Assembly: GCF_030704535.1 (NCBI RefSeq)
Contig: NC_081807.1
Span: 2,149,001-2,213,000 of the forward strand
DNA from: Vitis vinifera
Taxonomy: Eukaryota; Streptophyta; Magnoliopsida; Vitales; Vitaceae
Direction: 5' to 3'
DNA length: 64,000 nt
The notes under the pieces were generated by a model. The model was not told where the DNA came from. It worked only from the letters and a program-made list of their open reading frames with translations, and ran no database searches. This document shows positions 51,001-61,629 of this stretch, piece by piece; within the stretch, counting starts at the first letter, position 1, and each line of letters begins with the position of its first letter. A program made the translations under genes and the position numbers.

Positions 51001-53833
51001 TTCAACTCATCAAACTTGCATATTCAGGAATTAACCCCTTCATTAAATGCTACAAAATTTCCAGGTCATGCAGTCAGTGTCCAATTGAACTTTTTGACCA
51101 AGGAGCCAAATTCCCATAACATAAAGCCACACACCTTAATTATTAGAAGTAAACAAAAGGGACCGCTAAGACCACTAAGATACTTAAAACCAAAAGTTAA
51201 GATCGAAGTTTCTCCCCTTAGTCCTAAAATTTGAAAACTACTTGATCAATGCTCATTCATATTGGGTTTCTATGATCCAAATGTACAGTTTGTATATCAA
51301 AAGAGAAAAGAAGGAAAAGAAAAGTATCCAATGGCCTCCTAGTCAAAAGACAAGTCAAAATATGTAGGATTGTCACATTTACTAGAGAGAAGCCTTGTTT
51401 CTGAAATATGAACATCTGAAGCGGGACACACAAACCCAGAAGCTATGGAGATTTTAGAGGAACTATTAAACTTAAATTAGTTGATTGAGTATAATGATAG
51501 CTGATGTTCACATGCCTTAAAACAAGAATCATCTAGAATAGTAGCATAAAGCAAGACATGAATCAATAGGTGAAGGCTTGACAATTATCCCACACCAGTA
51601 ACTAAATCTATCATACGGCTCAAAAATCCGGAGAGTATGGTAAAAAATGCATTAACAAAATAAACAAAGAACAGTAAACAATAGCATTGAAAAACAAAAA
51701 TTAAAAATAATGATAGTAATAGTAAAATGTAATAGCAATAGTTCTATACAGCCTTACCAGTCTTGGATACCTGGCCAAAATCATTTTCAATAACAGTTCC
51801 ATCCCAAGAAAACCTTAAATCCCTGACAGCCTCAACTCTCTCACTCCAAGCATTCCACAAACCGCTGTTGCCTGGACCAGAATTCTGCAAAGCAACATTA
51901 TCTTGTCCCCTCTGTGCATCTTTTGAGGCTGTTTCTGTCACCATATGAGAATCATCACTCTCCACGACTGAGAAACCTTTTGTGTCTTGTGTCAACTGAT
52001 TCTCATCTTGTAAATTATGCAATTGGCCATTGGTAGCCAGATCTGACCCTGAGCATTTTTGCTTCTTCAGTTTGTCTTGGCCCCGTTTTTTTAGCATCTT
52101 CAGTAACGTGGGGTTCATCTTCTCCATTATCTCAGCCTGTGCTTCTGCAATCTCTTCATGTGACATTCTCTCCAACTGTGCACGATTTTCAGCATCAATT
52201 TGACTCTCAAGAGTCATGGATCCTTGGTCAATTCCAAAATTTTCTGACCCAGGAACCATATGTGATTGCTCCTCCATATTCACTTGCCCTTGATTCTTTT
52301 GCACCTCTACTAGTCTAGGCCTCATACTTTCTACTATCTCAAGTTGTGCTCTTGCAATATCAGGCACTGGATCCAATTTATCTAATTCCATATTGGCAGC
52401 AACAGAATTTAATCCTGATTCTACATTCATTTCTTTAGGATTAAGCACATCAGCATCAGCTAATGCTGCGTAAGAAGACATCTTTCTCTTGTCTGCATTT
52501 TCAGTTGTTTTGCCCTTGTTGTTTTGCTCCTTAAGTTCTGCTAATAAAACCTTATCTTTCTTTTCAGCAGGAAGAAGAGAATTATCATTAGGGACTAGCT
52601 CTCTCCAGTTGCTCAAATCCAAACCCTTCTTCTGTTTCCTTTCTATAGGATTAGCAAAAGCAGCTATTTGATCAAAACCAGTAAGATCCATATCTTCTCC
52701 ATCATCACTATCACTATTGTCAGCACCCTTTTTATCATTCCCACCACCCATCTTACTGCCAAATGGACTCCAATGCTGTGAAATTGAATTTTTATAAGTT
52801 CATGAAACAACAAAACGGATTTCTTTCTAGTGCTTTCCTATAAATGAGTGTCACTCATACAGGGTAGTTCTCAAAGTAAATGTAAGATGCATAGTTCACA
52901 TGTAACAACTGATTCAACCACATGGCAATAACACCCCATTTGTCCAAAACAACCCTTACTAAGCCAAACAGTTACAGAAAGCTCAGTTGAATTTCCGTTT
53001 GCTCATCATAAATAATGGAAAATTCAAGACTGAAACTTCCATTTGGAAAAAAAAAAAAAATCATTTTCTGCATTTTCTAAGCACCCATGCAGCTGGAGCC
53101 CTAAATGCAAACGTGGGCAATGTATAAATGAGTGATGAATAACAATAAGAGTATGAAAAAAAAAAAAAAAGAAAGTCCATGGAACAATGAAAAATTCAAG
53201 AATGAAATTTCCATTTTTTTTTCCTAGTTTCCGGCCTTTTCACAGCCTCCAAACAGCAGGAGCCCATATGTAAACTTTGAATGCTGAATAATAATAAGAG
53301 TATTGAAAAAAAAGGCTCATTAAATAATAAAAAATTCAAAATTGAAACTTCGAATTCCTTTTCATTTCCTGCATTTTCTGGGCATGCGCCCTAACAGAAA
53401 AGTGGGCAGCTGCGGAAACCAGTAAATGATCAATGGTAATAAGAATGAGGGAAAAAAAAGTCCATTAAATAATGAAAATAAAAATAACATCCATTTTTTT
53501 TTCCATTTCCCGAATTTCTCAGCATCCAAACAGCTGGAAACTTTACAAACGAGCCAAAGACGGACCATAACAAGAGTCTGAAAAAAAAAGAGAAAGAAAG
53601 CTCACCGGACCGTGAGAGCGGTGCCGTGCGACCGGAAAAGGGAGAACAGTGGGCTGAGGAGCGGAAGAGGGAGCAGGAGGCTTACCGGAAATGCCCTTTT
53701 CGACTATGCTGCCGACAAGGCGAGCGCCCTCATCTTCGTTGATTCGCATCGCTTTGGCTCCAATCATCTTCCTTTGAGAAGGCCTTTGGGGACCGCTGCT
53801 TTTGCTGCTGCTGCTGCCCTGGTTCTTCTCCAT
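42021..53833 (-). CDS. IYO: MINIYO, RPAP1-like transcription elongation regulator
   Basis: Ten exons (53833-53606, 52775-51758, 49822-49695, 49387-49200, 48282-48177, 48094-47834, 46628-46440, 46308-44005, 43394-43185, 42197-42021), all GT..AG with consistent phase, encode 1602 residues. An RPAP1-N motif lies at about 273-315 (SHEEIAEAQAEIMEKMNP) and the RPAP1-C region starts near 390 (VEAVRDLRFSWDG). The long C-terminal part is helical and repeat-like. MINIYO binds RNA polymerase II and, on moving into the nucleus, starts cell differentiation in Arabidopsis (At4g38440, about 1465 aa). The product here is somewhat longer. A second RPAP1-N-like segment lies at about 214-239. The gene is divergent from the SLY1 gene. 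Confidence 0.94.
47424..47775. mobile_element. MITE-like element with GTTTGG ends in an IYO intron
   Basis: The left end cttgtttggaaatcatcttt with aaaaacaattttct is mirrored by the complement of the right end (ggcctatctggagatgtttttt...aaaaacaattctct). About 350 bp, noncoding. A partial relative lies at 43690-43865 in the intron before exon 9 (ending gtcaaccagaccctaa). These ends resemble abundant plant hAT-type MITEs. Confidence 0.55.
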
Positions 53834-54368
53834 GGAAAACTCTTCTCCACTTGATTGAGAGAACTCCGAACCCCGAATTTAGCGTAATTCTGAGAGAAAA
53901 TCAGTGTAGAAGTTCTCAGTTCCTTGGTCTTCGTTGTTCAATTTGATGAATGGAGCTTCTGAGGATAGGAGGAAGGGTTTAAGAGATTTTAGAAGAGAAA
54001 AAAAAGACAAATAGGGTTTTATTTCTTAAGCATGTTGAATTCACTGTTAAAATATTATAGAATTTAATTTAAAAATAAAATATATTTGTGGTATATTTTT
54101 CATGTCATTATTTATATTTAGCTTTAATTAATTTATGCCGAGATGGCACAATATGAATGGGGAAGTGCACGTCAATTCCACTCTTTCAAAACGCAGCGTT
54201 TTACCCATTCATAGAAAAAAAATTTGGTACCCAAACAAAGCCTTCCTGGCAGCTACCATCTCTTTCGCTCTCGGCTCTCACTTCCTCTGCACAGATCTAC
54301 GCCACCCAACGACGTCGTTTCGAGAATAACGAAGCTCCTAGCCCTAGAAACCTTCTCTGCGGCCATAA
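53834..54368. promoter_or_regulatory. shared divergent promoter, IYO and SLY1
   Basis: Only 535 bp separate the start codons of two divergent genes, so both 5' UTRs and both core promoters must fit here. The centre (54010-54130) is A+T-rich. The SLY1 side has a pyrimidine-rich stretch with cgacgtcg at about 54310, a palindrome containing the ACGT core of bZIP sites. Confidence 0.6.
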
Positions 54369-57208
54369 ATGGCGCTCAATCTTCGTCAGAAACAGACTGG
54401 TACCTCCATCTCTCTCCAGATCTCTCTCTACATGTACAGAATATTTGTATGTTCTTGCGTAGATCTCGGTTTTAGGGCTTTAACGAAGCAAAGGATGTGA
54501 AATTGATACAATTCTGATGGAAAAATCATTCCATTTCGTGGTATTTCAATTCGATCTGTTTTTTTTTTTACCCCTCTCCTTGAACTTGAAAATGCGTAAT
54601 TCGAATATTGCATGTGAATTACTGGTTAACTCAATTGGATCGGAAAACGAAGAAAATGGTGTGAAAATAGTACGTTTAAGGTAAGATTTAATTTGTGTGG
54701 TTTTATGTCTGACTCTGATGCTGTATGTATTTCTTTAGACCTTTGACGAAGAAAATGATGCGAGAAAAATGCATTTGAGATTTAAAAAAATATTCATTTT
54801 CTGTGATTGTTGTCGGTGAGTTGGATTCTTTTTACCAGAATGATAGCTTGAATGTTGAATCTGCACCAATCAGTTAATTCAACAGAAATCAATACATTTA
54901 AGATAAAAGACCAATCAAATTGTGTTGTTTCATGCTGCACTAAAATACTGGATCTATTCCTTTAAAGTTGTAAAGGAGAAAAGAAAAAAAAAGATATGTA
55001 ATCAATGCAATTGAGATAAAACATTATCAGTTAGCGTGATTTCATGTTTACTCAGATTGGTGAATTGGATCTATTTATTTTTTTCATTTTTAATTTCTTT
55101 AATTTTAATCTTTTTTATTGAACCAGAATACCCATCTTGAATGTTAAATCTGAATCAACTGTTGAACTAACAGGAATAGTAAATGAAGAAAATGATATGA
55201 ATTTGATATTATATAAGGTAAAATCATTTGTGTTAATTCGAATGTTAGAACTATTCCTCTTGGTATTTAATAAAGGAAATGGTATGAAATTGACTTAAAT
55301 CAGACAAAAGATCATCTGATCAGTGTGATTTCATGTTTAATTTGGTTGGTGAATTTGATCTATATTTTTCTTTGCCTTGAACCAGAATGCATAACTCGAA
55401 TGTTGAATCTGAATCAACCGGTGAACTCAACCGGAACGGCAAATGAAGAAGTTTACAAGATTTTAATATATGACAAGTATTGCCAAAACATGCTCTCTCC
55501 TTTAATTCATGTGAAAGATCTTCGTAAACATGGTGTAACCCTATATTTCCTCATTGATAAAGATCGAAAACCTGTACATGATGTACCTGCCGTCTACTTT
55601 GTCCAACCCAATCAGTCCAACATTCAGCGAATTGTTAATGATGCCTCTCACTCACTCTATGATAGCTTCCACCTCAATTTCTCTTCATCAATCCCTCGAC
55701 CGCTTCTTGAGGATCTTGCATCTGGAATGTTGAATTCAGATTCAATTAATCGAATTTCTAAGGTGCATGATCAGTATTTGGAGTTTGTCACATTGGAAGA
55801 GAATTTGTTTTCGTTGGCACAGAAATCGAGCTATGTTCAGTTGAATGATCCCTCAGCAGGGGACCGAGAAATTGAGGAGATAATCGAAAAGATTGTGAGT
55901 GGACTGTTTTGTGTTCTTGCCACACTTGCAGTAGTGCCCATTATTCGATGCCCCCGTGGTGGGCCTGCAGAGATGGTTGCTTCTGCTCTGGATCAGCGAA
56001 TGCGAGATCATTTACTGTCAAAGAATAATTTATTTTCTGAAGGTGGGAATTTTGCGAGTTCATTTCAGCGGCCAATTTTGTGTATATTTGATCGGACTTT
56101 TGAGCTATCAGTTGGTATCCAGCATGACTTTAGGTATCGACCACTTGTTCATGATGTGCTGGGTTTGAAGCTTAATAGGTTGAGTGTGCCGGGGGAGAAG
56201 GGTGGGATGCGATCATATGAGTTAGACAGTTTTGATCCATTTTGGGTGGCAAATGGGTCATTGGAATTTCCTGAAGTTGCCATTGAGATAGAGACACAAC
56301 TGAATAAGTATAAGAAGGATGTTGACGAGGTGAATAGACGGACAGGTGGAAATGCTGAGGAGTTTGATGGGCAAGACTTGATTGGCAATACAAAGCATTT
56401 AATGAATGCTGTGAACTCACTGCCTGAACTGACTGAGAGGAAGCAGGTGATTGATAAGCATACCAACATTGCAACAGTGTTGTTGGGTGAGATCAAGGAG
56501 AGGTCTCTTGATTCTTATGCTAAAAAAGAGTATGACATGATGGTCAGAGGAGGCATTGATCGGAATGAACTTCTAAGTGTCCTAAAAGGTAAGGGGACTA
56601 AGATGGACAAACTACGATTTGCAATTATGTTTCTAATTTCTACAGAAAGCATTCCTCAGTCAGAAGTGGAAATGGTGGAAGCAGCCCTCAGAGAGTCTGA
56701 AGTTGATACTAGTGCATTTCAGTATGTGAAAAAGATCAAGTCTTTGAATGTCTCATTGGCATCAGCAAATTCTGCCAGCAGAAGTAACATTGTTGATTGG
56801 GCTGAGAAACTCTATGGGCAGTCAATTAGTGCTGTTACTGCTGGTGTTAAGAATCTATTATCTAATGATCGGCAGCTAGCATTGACAAGGACAGTAGACG
56901 CCTTGATGGAAGGAAGGCCTAATCCTGAAATTGATTCCTATGTTCTGTATGATCCTCGAGCTCCTAAGTCAAGCTCTGGAGCAAGCCATCTGAAAGGACC
57001 ATTTAAAGAAGCTATTGTATTCATGATTGGTGGTGGTAACTATGTGGAGTATGGAAGCTTGCAAGAGCTTGCACTTCGGCAGCAGCCAGTCAAGCATGTT
57101 ATATATGGAACAACAGAAATTCTCACAGGGGCAGAGTTTGTAGAGCAGCTTAGTCTGTTAGGACAGAAGATGGGATTAGGTAGTAGCAGTGCTCCTCCAA
57201 CCCATTAA
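54369..57208 (+). CDS. SLY1: SLY1-type Sec1/Munc18 protein
   Basis: Two exons, 54369-54399 and 55386-57208, encode 617 residues. The short first exon gives MALNLRQKQT and joins at phase 1 to ECITRMLNLNQP, as in Arabidopsis ATSLY1 (At2g17980). Conserved features include KILIYDKYCQNMLSPL, the HVKDLRKHGVTLYFL segment, ILCIFDRTFELSVGIQHDFRYRPLVHD and the C-terminal IVFMIGGGNYVEYGSLQEL. SM proteins of the Sly1 class bind syntaxins of the Sed5/SYP3 group and promote ER-Golgi membrane fusion from the cytosol. The initiating exon was chosen because the open frame upstream of 55386 is intronic and has no conserved residues. Confidence 0.95.
54589..55210 (+). repeat. decayed tandem copies of the SLY1 exon-2 start, within intron 1
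   Basis: Segments at about 54590-54665, 54836-54895 and 55123-55200 each resemble the intron end and first 75 nt of exon 2 (accagaatgcataactcgaa..., 55382-55460): all keep gaatgttgaatctg-like and gttaactcaac-like blocks, and two keep aatgaagaaaatg. A second block, gtgatttcatgttta...ggtgaattggatctat, recurs at about 54700, 54925, 55040 and 55327. The pattern is of two or three ancient tandem duplications of about 250 bp spanning the acceptor site. Confidence 0.75.
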
Positions 57209-60200
57209 GAAGTGTACTCCAAGTTTGCTTTTTCAATCATGAAATCTGACGGTGTATATGCACATAAGTGTGTTCATGGGAAATTAAAATTGTTGAAGAG
57301 TGCTATTTGAGAGAGTCAATTGAAGCTGGTAGCAGGAGGAGTGCCTATGCATTTTTTGGTTTTGAATTCCAGGCCCTCATGGGACTTTAAATGGGCTACA
57401 GCTGACATTCTGTAAGGTTATAGAAGAATGTGTTTATTATTTTCATTAATATGAGTAGGTTTCTAGTATTGAAAATTCTCTGTTTTGATCATTTTTATCA
57501 TATTGAACTGCTTAATATCTGGGAATCAAATTGCTCTCCTTCTAACTCCAGTGAGATACAGCATGGTTCGATATTTTCTTCTATCACTTTGTAAGCAACT
57601 TACACACTATGAAAAATGGAAAGTGATCTATCATGAGGCATTTGGACTTAAATTTTTTATTTTTTTGTGGTTTTCTTTTTGCTGCTGTTGTTGTTGTGCA
57701 ATGAATTGAAATCATGTTACAGCAGACCATATCCATGCTGTGACCCTTTTCATACCGAGGATGTGGGGCACTTCTGATCCTGTTAGTCTCTTGTCTATTA
57801 TGTTATCTATTGGTTAAATTTTTTTGACACTAAATTATAGTCCTTTTATCTGATTCTCGTACAACTTCTCATACATGCACAAATCAAACTTCTGCAGTTA
57901 ATTGTTGTCCTATGCCACCACAGTTGTAATAATCCTCATGTCTTACATTGAAAAAGTTGATCGTAAATTGGGAACATAAGCTGATCTCCAGATTCAAATC
58001 GTTTTTGTCTGATGTAACTACAATGTTGAGCAGCTGATGTTGATTTTTCTTTTAGTTTAATGAACACAATGCCTCAAAATCGTTAATTGATTCATATATT
58101 CTGCTAGTTTGGTTCTTGGTATTGAAACACTCATGTTGAATGTATCATACGAATTTAAATTTCCCTCGGATGTTTGCTTTCTAATCTCATACAAACCAAC
58201 AAAGCATAGTGTCCGGCTGCAGCACCGAAGAGGTACCTGCCGAAATGTACGCATTTAGGTCGCTATTATTTGGCATCCATTGTTTTGTATTTTGGTCCAT
58301 TATTTTTACTTTATATATATGTATGTCTGTGTTTATGTACTGGGGTGTCTTGGATCGAAGCTGTTACTGCATTGTCAACCTACCTCTTAAGTCTTAACAC
58401 TCACGCACTGGTTATTGCTTGGAACCAAAACTAATCCCTCTTGGCTCCGGTAACGAATATTGTGGACTATGGTGCCTGTTTAGGTAATTTTGTTAGAAGG
58501 TTTATGAATTTTTATTTTTTATTTTGAATGTGTTTTTTTAGTTTCTGGGAAGTACTAAGAAAAGGGGAAAATATTTGATAAAGACTCTGATTTTTTTTAT
58601 ATTTAGATGTCATGGAAAAGGTGGCCAAAAAAAAATTATTATCTACATTTAGTTCTTAGAAAAATTGTGTGAAAATACGGAAAAAAAAAATAATGAATAA
58701 AATAGGAAGAAAAATAAAGTTTAAAGTTAATAAATGACTTTTACAAGTTTTTAGAAATTTATTTTACTTTTTTTTCTCTCATATAAAGATTAATTATTTT
58801 GAAAAATATAGTTTTTATCTAATTTGAGTTATATTTAATTTTCTAAGAGAGTATTAAAGAAAGAAAAAATATGCTAAATAAATTAATTTTTTTTATAATT
58901 GCTTTTATTACGAAAAATAGTAAAAATAAATATAATTTAAATTAATTAGAAACTTATTTTCAAATTATTTAATTTTTACATAGAATATTTATATTACGTG
59001 AAATAAATTTGAACTAGTATCTAAAATTAATTTTTTATTATTATTTTTTATTTTTATTATTTTGTTTCTCTTTATTTTCTTGTTCTCATATTTTCGTTCA
59101 ATTTTTTTATGAAGGAAATATAATGAAAGTTTTTCATGGTAAACAATACATGTGAAAATCTTTTTCATTAATGTATATTTTTTTTATTTCATTAATATTT
59201 TCTGACAACCAAAAACAAATGAGAGGAAATGATAAATGCTTTTTTTTTTTTCCCATTTTCTTTAAGAGAAAAGTACGAAATGTTGATAAATAGTGTATAC
59301 CTAACAATTTAATTTTATTCTCTCAATTTTTCCATTGACATCTAAGAGAAAAATATTATAATCTTCCTTAACCTTTTTCATTTTTTACAATAGTCTTTAT
59401 TATTTTCTTTTTCTCAAAATTTTTTATACTCCTGAGATTGAATTTGTGGAAAAAAAAAAACTAGATAGAAAAACGTAAGGAAATATAAAATAAGGAAACT
59501 TCATAAAATTTTTCTAATTTATATATAAATAAAAGGTTGAGGAAAAAGAAATTAAAAGCCCGTTTGAAAGTGGTTTAAAAAAACGTTTATAATATTTTTA
59601 ATATTTAAAATTTTTATTTATTTAAATGTTAAAAAGATTATAAATGATTTCTAAAATTATTATAAAATGCATTTTAAAAAGGTGTTTGTTTGCGTGATTT
59701 AAAAATCATTTTATGTTTTTAATAATAGAAAATTGTTTTTAAATTTTTTTAACGCTAGTTGCTGTTGTTTTTTGAAAATATTTTTTAAAAATCAAAATGA
59801 AATAGATAATAATTTTTAGGGAACAAGTAGAGTCGTTTTCACTAGTTTTTTTAAAACAAAAGAAAAATATGAGTATGTTTGATCATGTTTTCTTAAACTT
59901 GTTTTTATAAATTGTTTTTAAGTTAAAAAATAAAAAATATTTTTTAAAATAAGTTTTAAAAAATATGACTAAATGGAGCCTTGATGATATTTCCAACTTT
60001 CTTCACCTTTTTATTATATGGAAAATAAGGAGAACTTTTTTAACATGTATTTTCTTAATTTTTTAAAATTTATTCATGTTTAATTTAAATTATTAAGTAT
60101 ATTTACTAAAGTAACTTAATAATGTAATTTAAAGTCAAAAATGATTTTAATAAATTAAGTTAATAATTTAATAATATTCAATCAATTAAGTATAATTTTA

Positions 60201-60625
60201 TTTAAAATGATTAAACATTGAATATTAAGTTTTACGGAATGTATCCAATTTGGCTCAATAGAAAGATAAAATCCCTTTGCCCAAACCGTCATGGAAAAAA
60301 TAATTATGTACCTATAATTTCCCTAAAAATAAATAAAAAAATAAAATAAAATAAAAGTTAAATTATCGTAAAGTAAAATGTCCATTTGCAAACAAATTTC
60401 AAACTTGGGGTAAAAATTAAGAGGCCAAAACGAAAAATACAAAACAATAGGGACACAGTTGCAAAAAGCACAAAATTCTGGTAACTTTTCGGTCTTTCAT
60501 GGCTTCTCTGCGACTCTTCAGTCTTCAACTCCTCCATTTCATGAAAATCACATTTTAGACAAGTATACCACGAACCCTCCGAAACCTAATTTTATTCGAA
60601 GTCAACGAAAAAGTCATCCAAATCA
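57209..60625. other. spacer between SLY1 and IDH genes
   Basis: Includes the SLY1 3' UTR and an unremarkable region to about 58500 without a recognised gene. The tract 58500-60250 is extremely A+T-rich with ttttaaaa modules (59560-59980 starts cccgtttgaaagtgg and contains gtttgatcatgtttt), likely eroded MITEs. The last 200 bases carry the IDH promoter and leader. Confidence 0.5.
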
Positions 60626-61150
60626 ATGGCCAGGAGAGCCCTCCCCATCGTCAAGCAACTCGTCGGCCGGTCGTCGTTCGATCCCCACCCTCTCCTAGGG
60701 TTAGGGTCCCGATCCGTGACCTACATGCCTCGTCCTGGCGACGGCTCTCCGCGCGCCGTCACTCTGATCCCCGGAGACGGCATCGGGCCTCTGGTCACGG
60801 GCGCCGTCGAGCAGGTCATGGAGGCGATGCATGCGCCGGTGTACTTCGAGAAGTACGAGATTCACGGGGATATGAAGACGGTGCCACCGGAGGTGATGGA
60901 GTCGATTCACAAGAACAAGGTGTGTTTGAAGGGAGGTTTGTCGACGCCGGTGGGCGGTGGTGTGAATTCGTTGAATGTTCAGCTGAGGAAGGAGCTCGAC
61001 CTTTATGCCTCGCTTGTGAATTGCTGCAATTTGCCTGGTTTGCCGACGCGGCACAATGATGTTGATATTGTTGTGGTGAGGGAGAACACGGAGGGCGAGT
61101 ACGCTGGGCTTGAGCACGAGGTCGTTCCCGGCGTGGTCGAAAGCCTTAAG
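60626..61150 (+). CDS. mitochondrial NAD-isocitrate dehydrogenase regulatory subunit, exon 1
   Basis: The exon encodes 175 residues and ends AAG|gtaacg. A short Arg-rich N-terminus (MARRALPIVKQLVGRSS) looks like a mitochondrial presequence. RSVTYMPRPGDG, IPGDGIGP, NVQLRKELDLYASLVN, LPGLPTRH and ENTEGEYAGLEHEVVPGVVESLK match the regulatory subunits IDH1/IDH2 of Arabidopsis (about 367 aa), part of the TCA-cycle NAD-dependent enzyme. The second half of the protein is not in the window: intron 1 continues to the right edge and contains a LINE. Exon 1 is more G+C-rich at its start than the rest, common for plant first exons. Confidence 0.92.
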
Positions 61151-61629
61151 GTAACGTCTGTTTGGATGCCTAGAGAACTGGTGGAACATAAAAGAAAATA
61201 GACTTTTGGTTCTGTTTTGGTAAGAAAAAAAATATAAAATGCGACCCCTAAAATGCTTAAAATTTTAGTTTTTTTCCCCCTCTTATTGCATTTTTTCATT
61301 CACTGAATTTGTCATTATGTTGATTTATTTTGTATTTCGTTGTTGATCATATAATTAGTATGGCTATGCATTTTGATTTTGAATTAATGGTCGTCAGAGT
61401 TTGTCTTTTTCATAGTGCTCGTGATTAATCTGATAACAATGAATAGAAATGCTATCAAAAGAAATTCTACACTCATGAAAGTGAAAAAAAAAGGCTGTTG
61501 AGTAATGTCAATTATGGAACTAGTGCCATGTTCGATAACCTATTAGGGATTCGGGGAAATTATTTGAGGGTTTGGTCTGATTTTGGAGTAAATAGTTTAT
61601 TGCATATTCTGAAAATATATTAGTAAGGA
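61151..61629. other. IDH intron 1, proximal part
   Basis: A+T-rich intron sequence between the exon 1 donor and the poly(T) edge of the LINE. No further feature is seen. Confidence 0.6.

Noticed and set aside
60701-61189. 162-codon minus-strand frame opposite IDH exon 1
   Set aside because: Arg/His-rich shadow of the G+C-rich exon; the plus strand encodes clear IDH.
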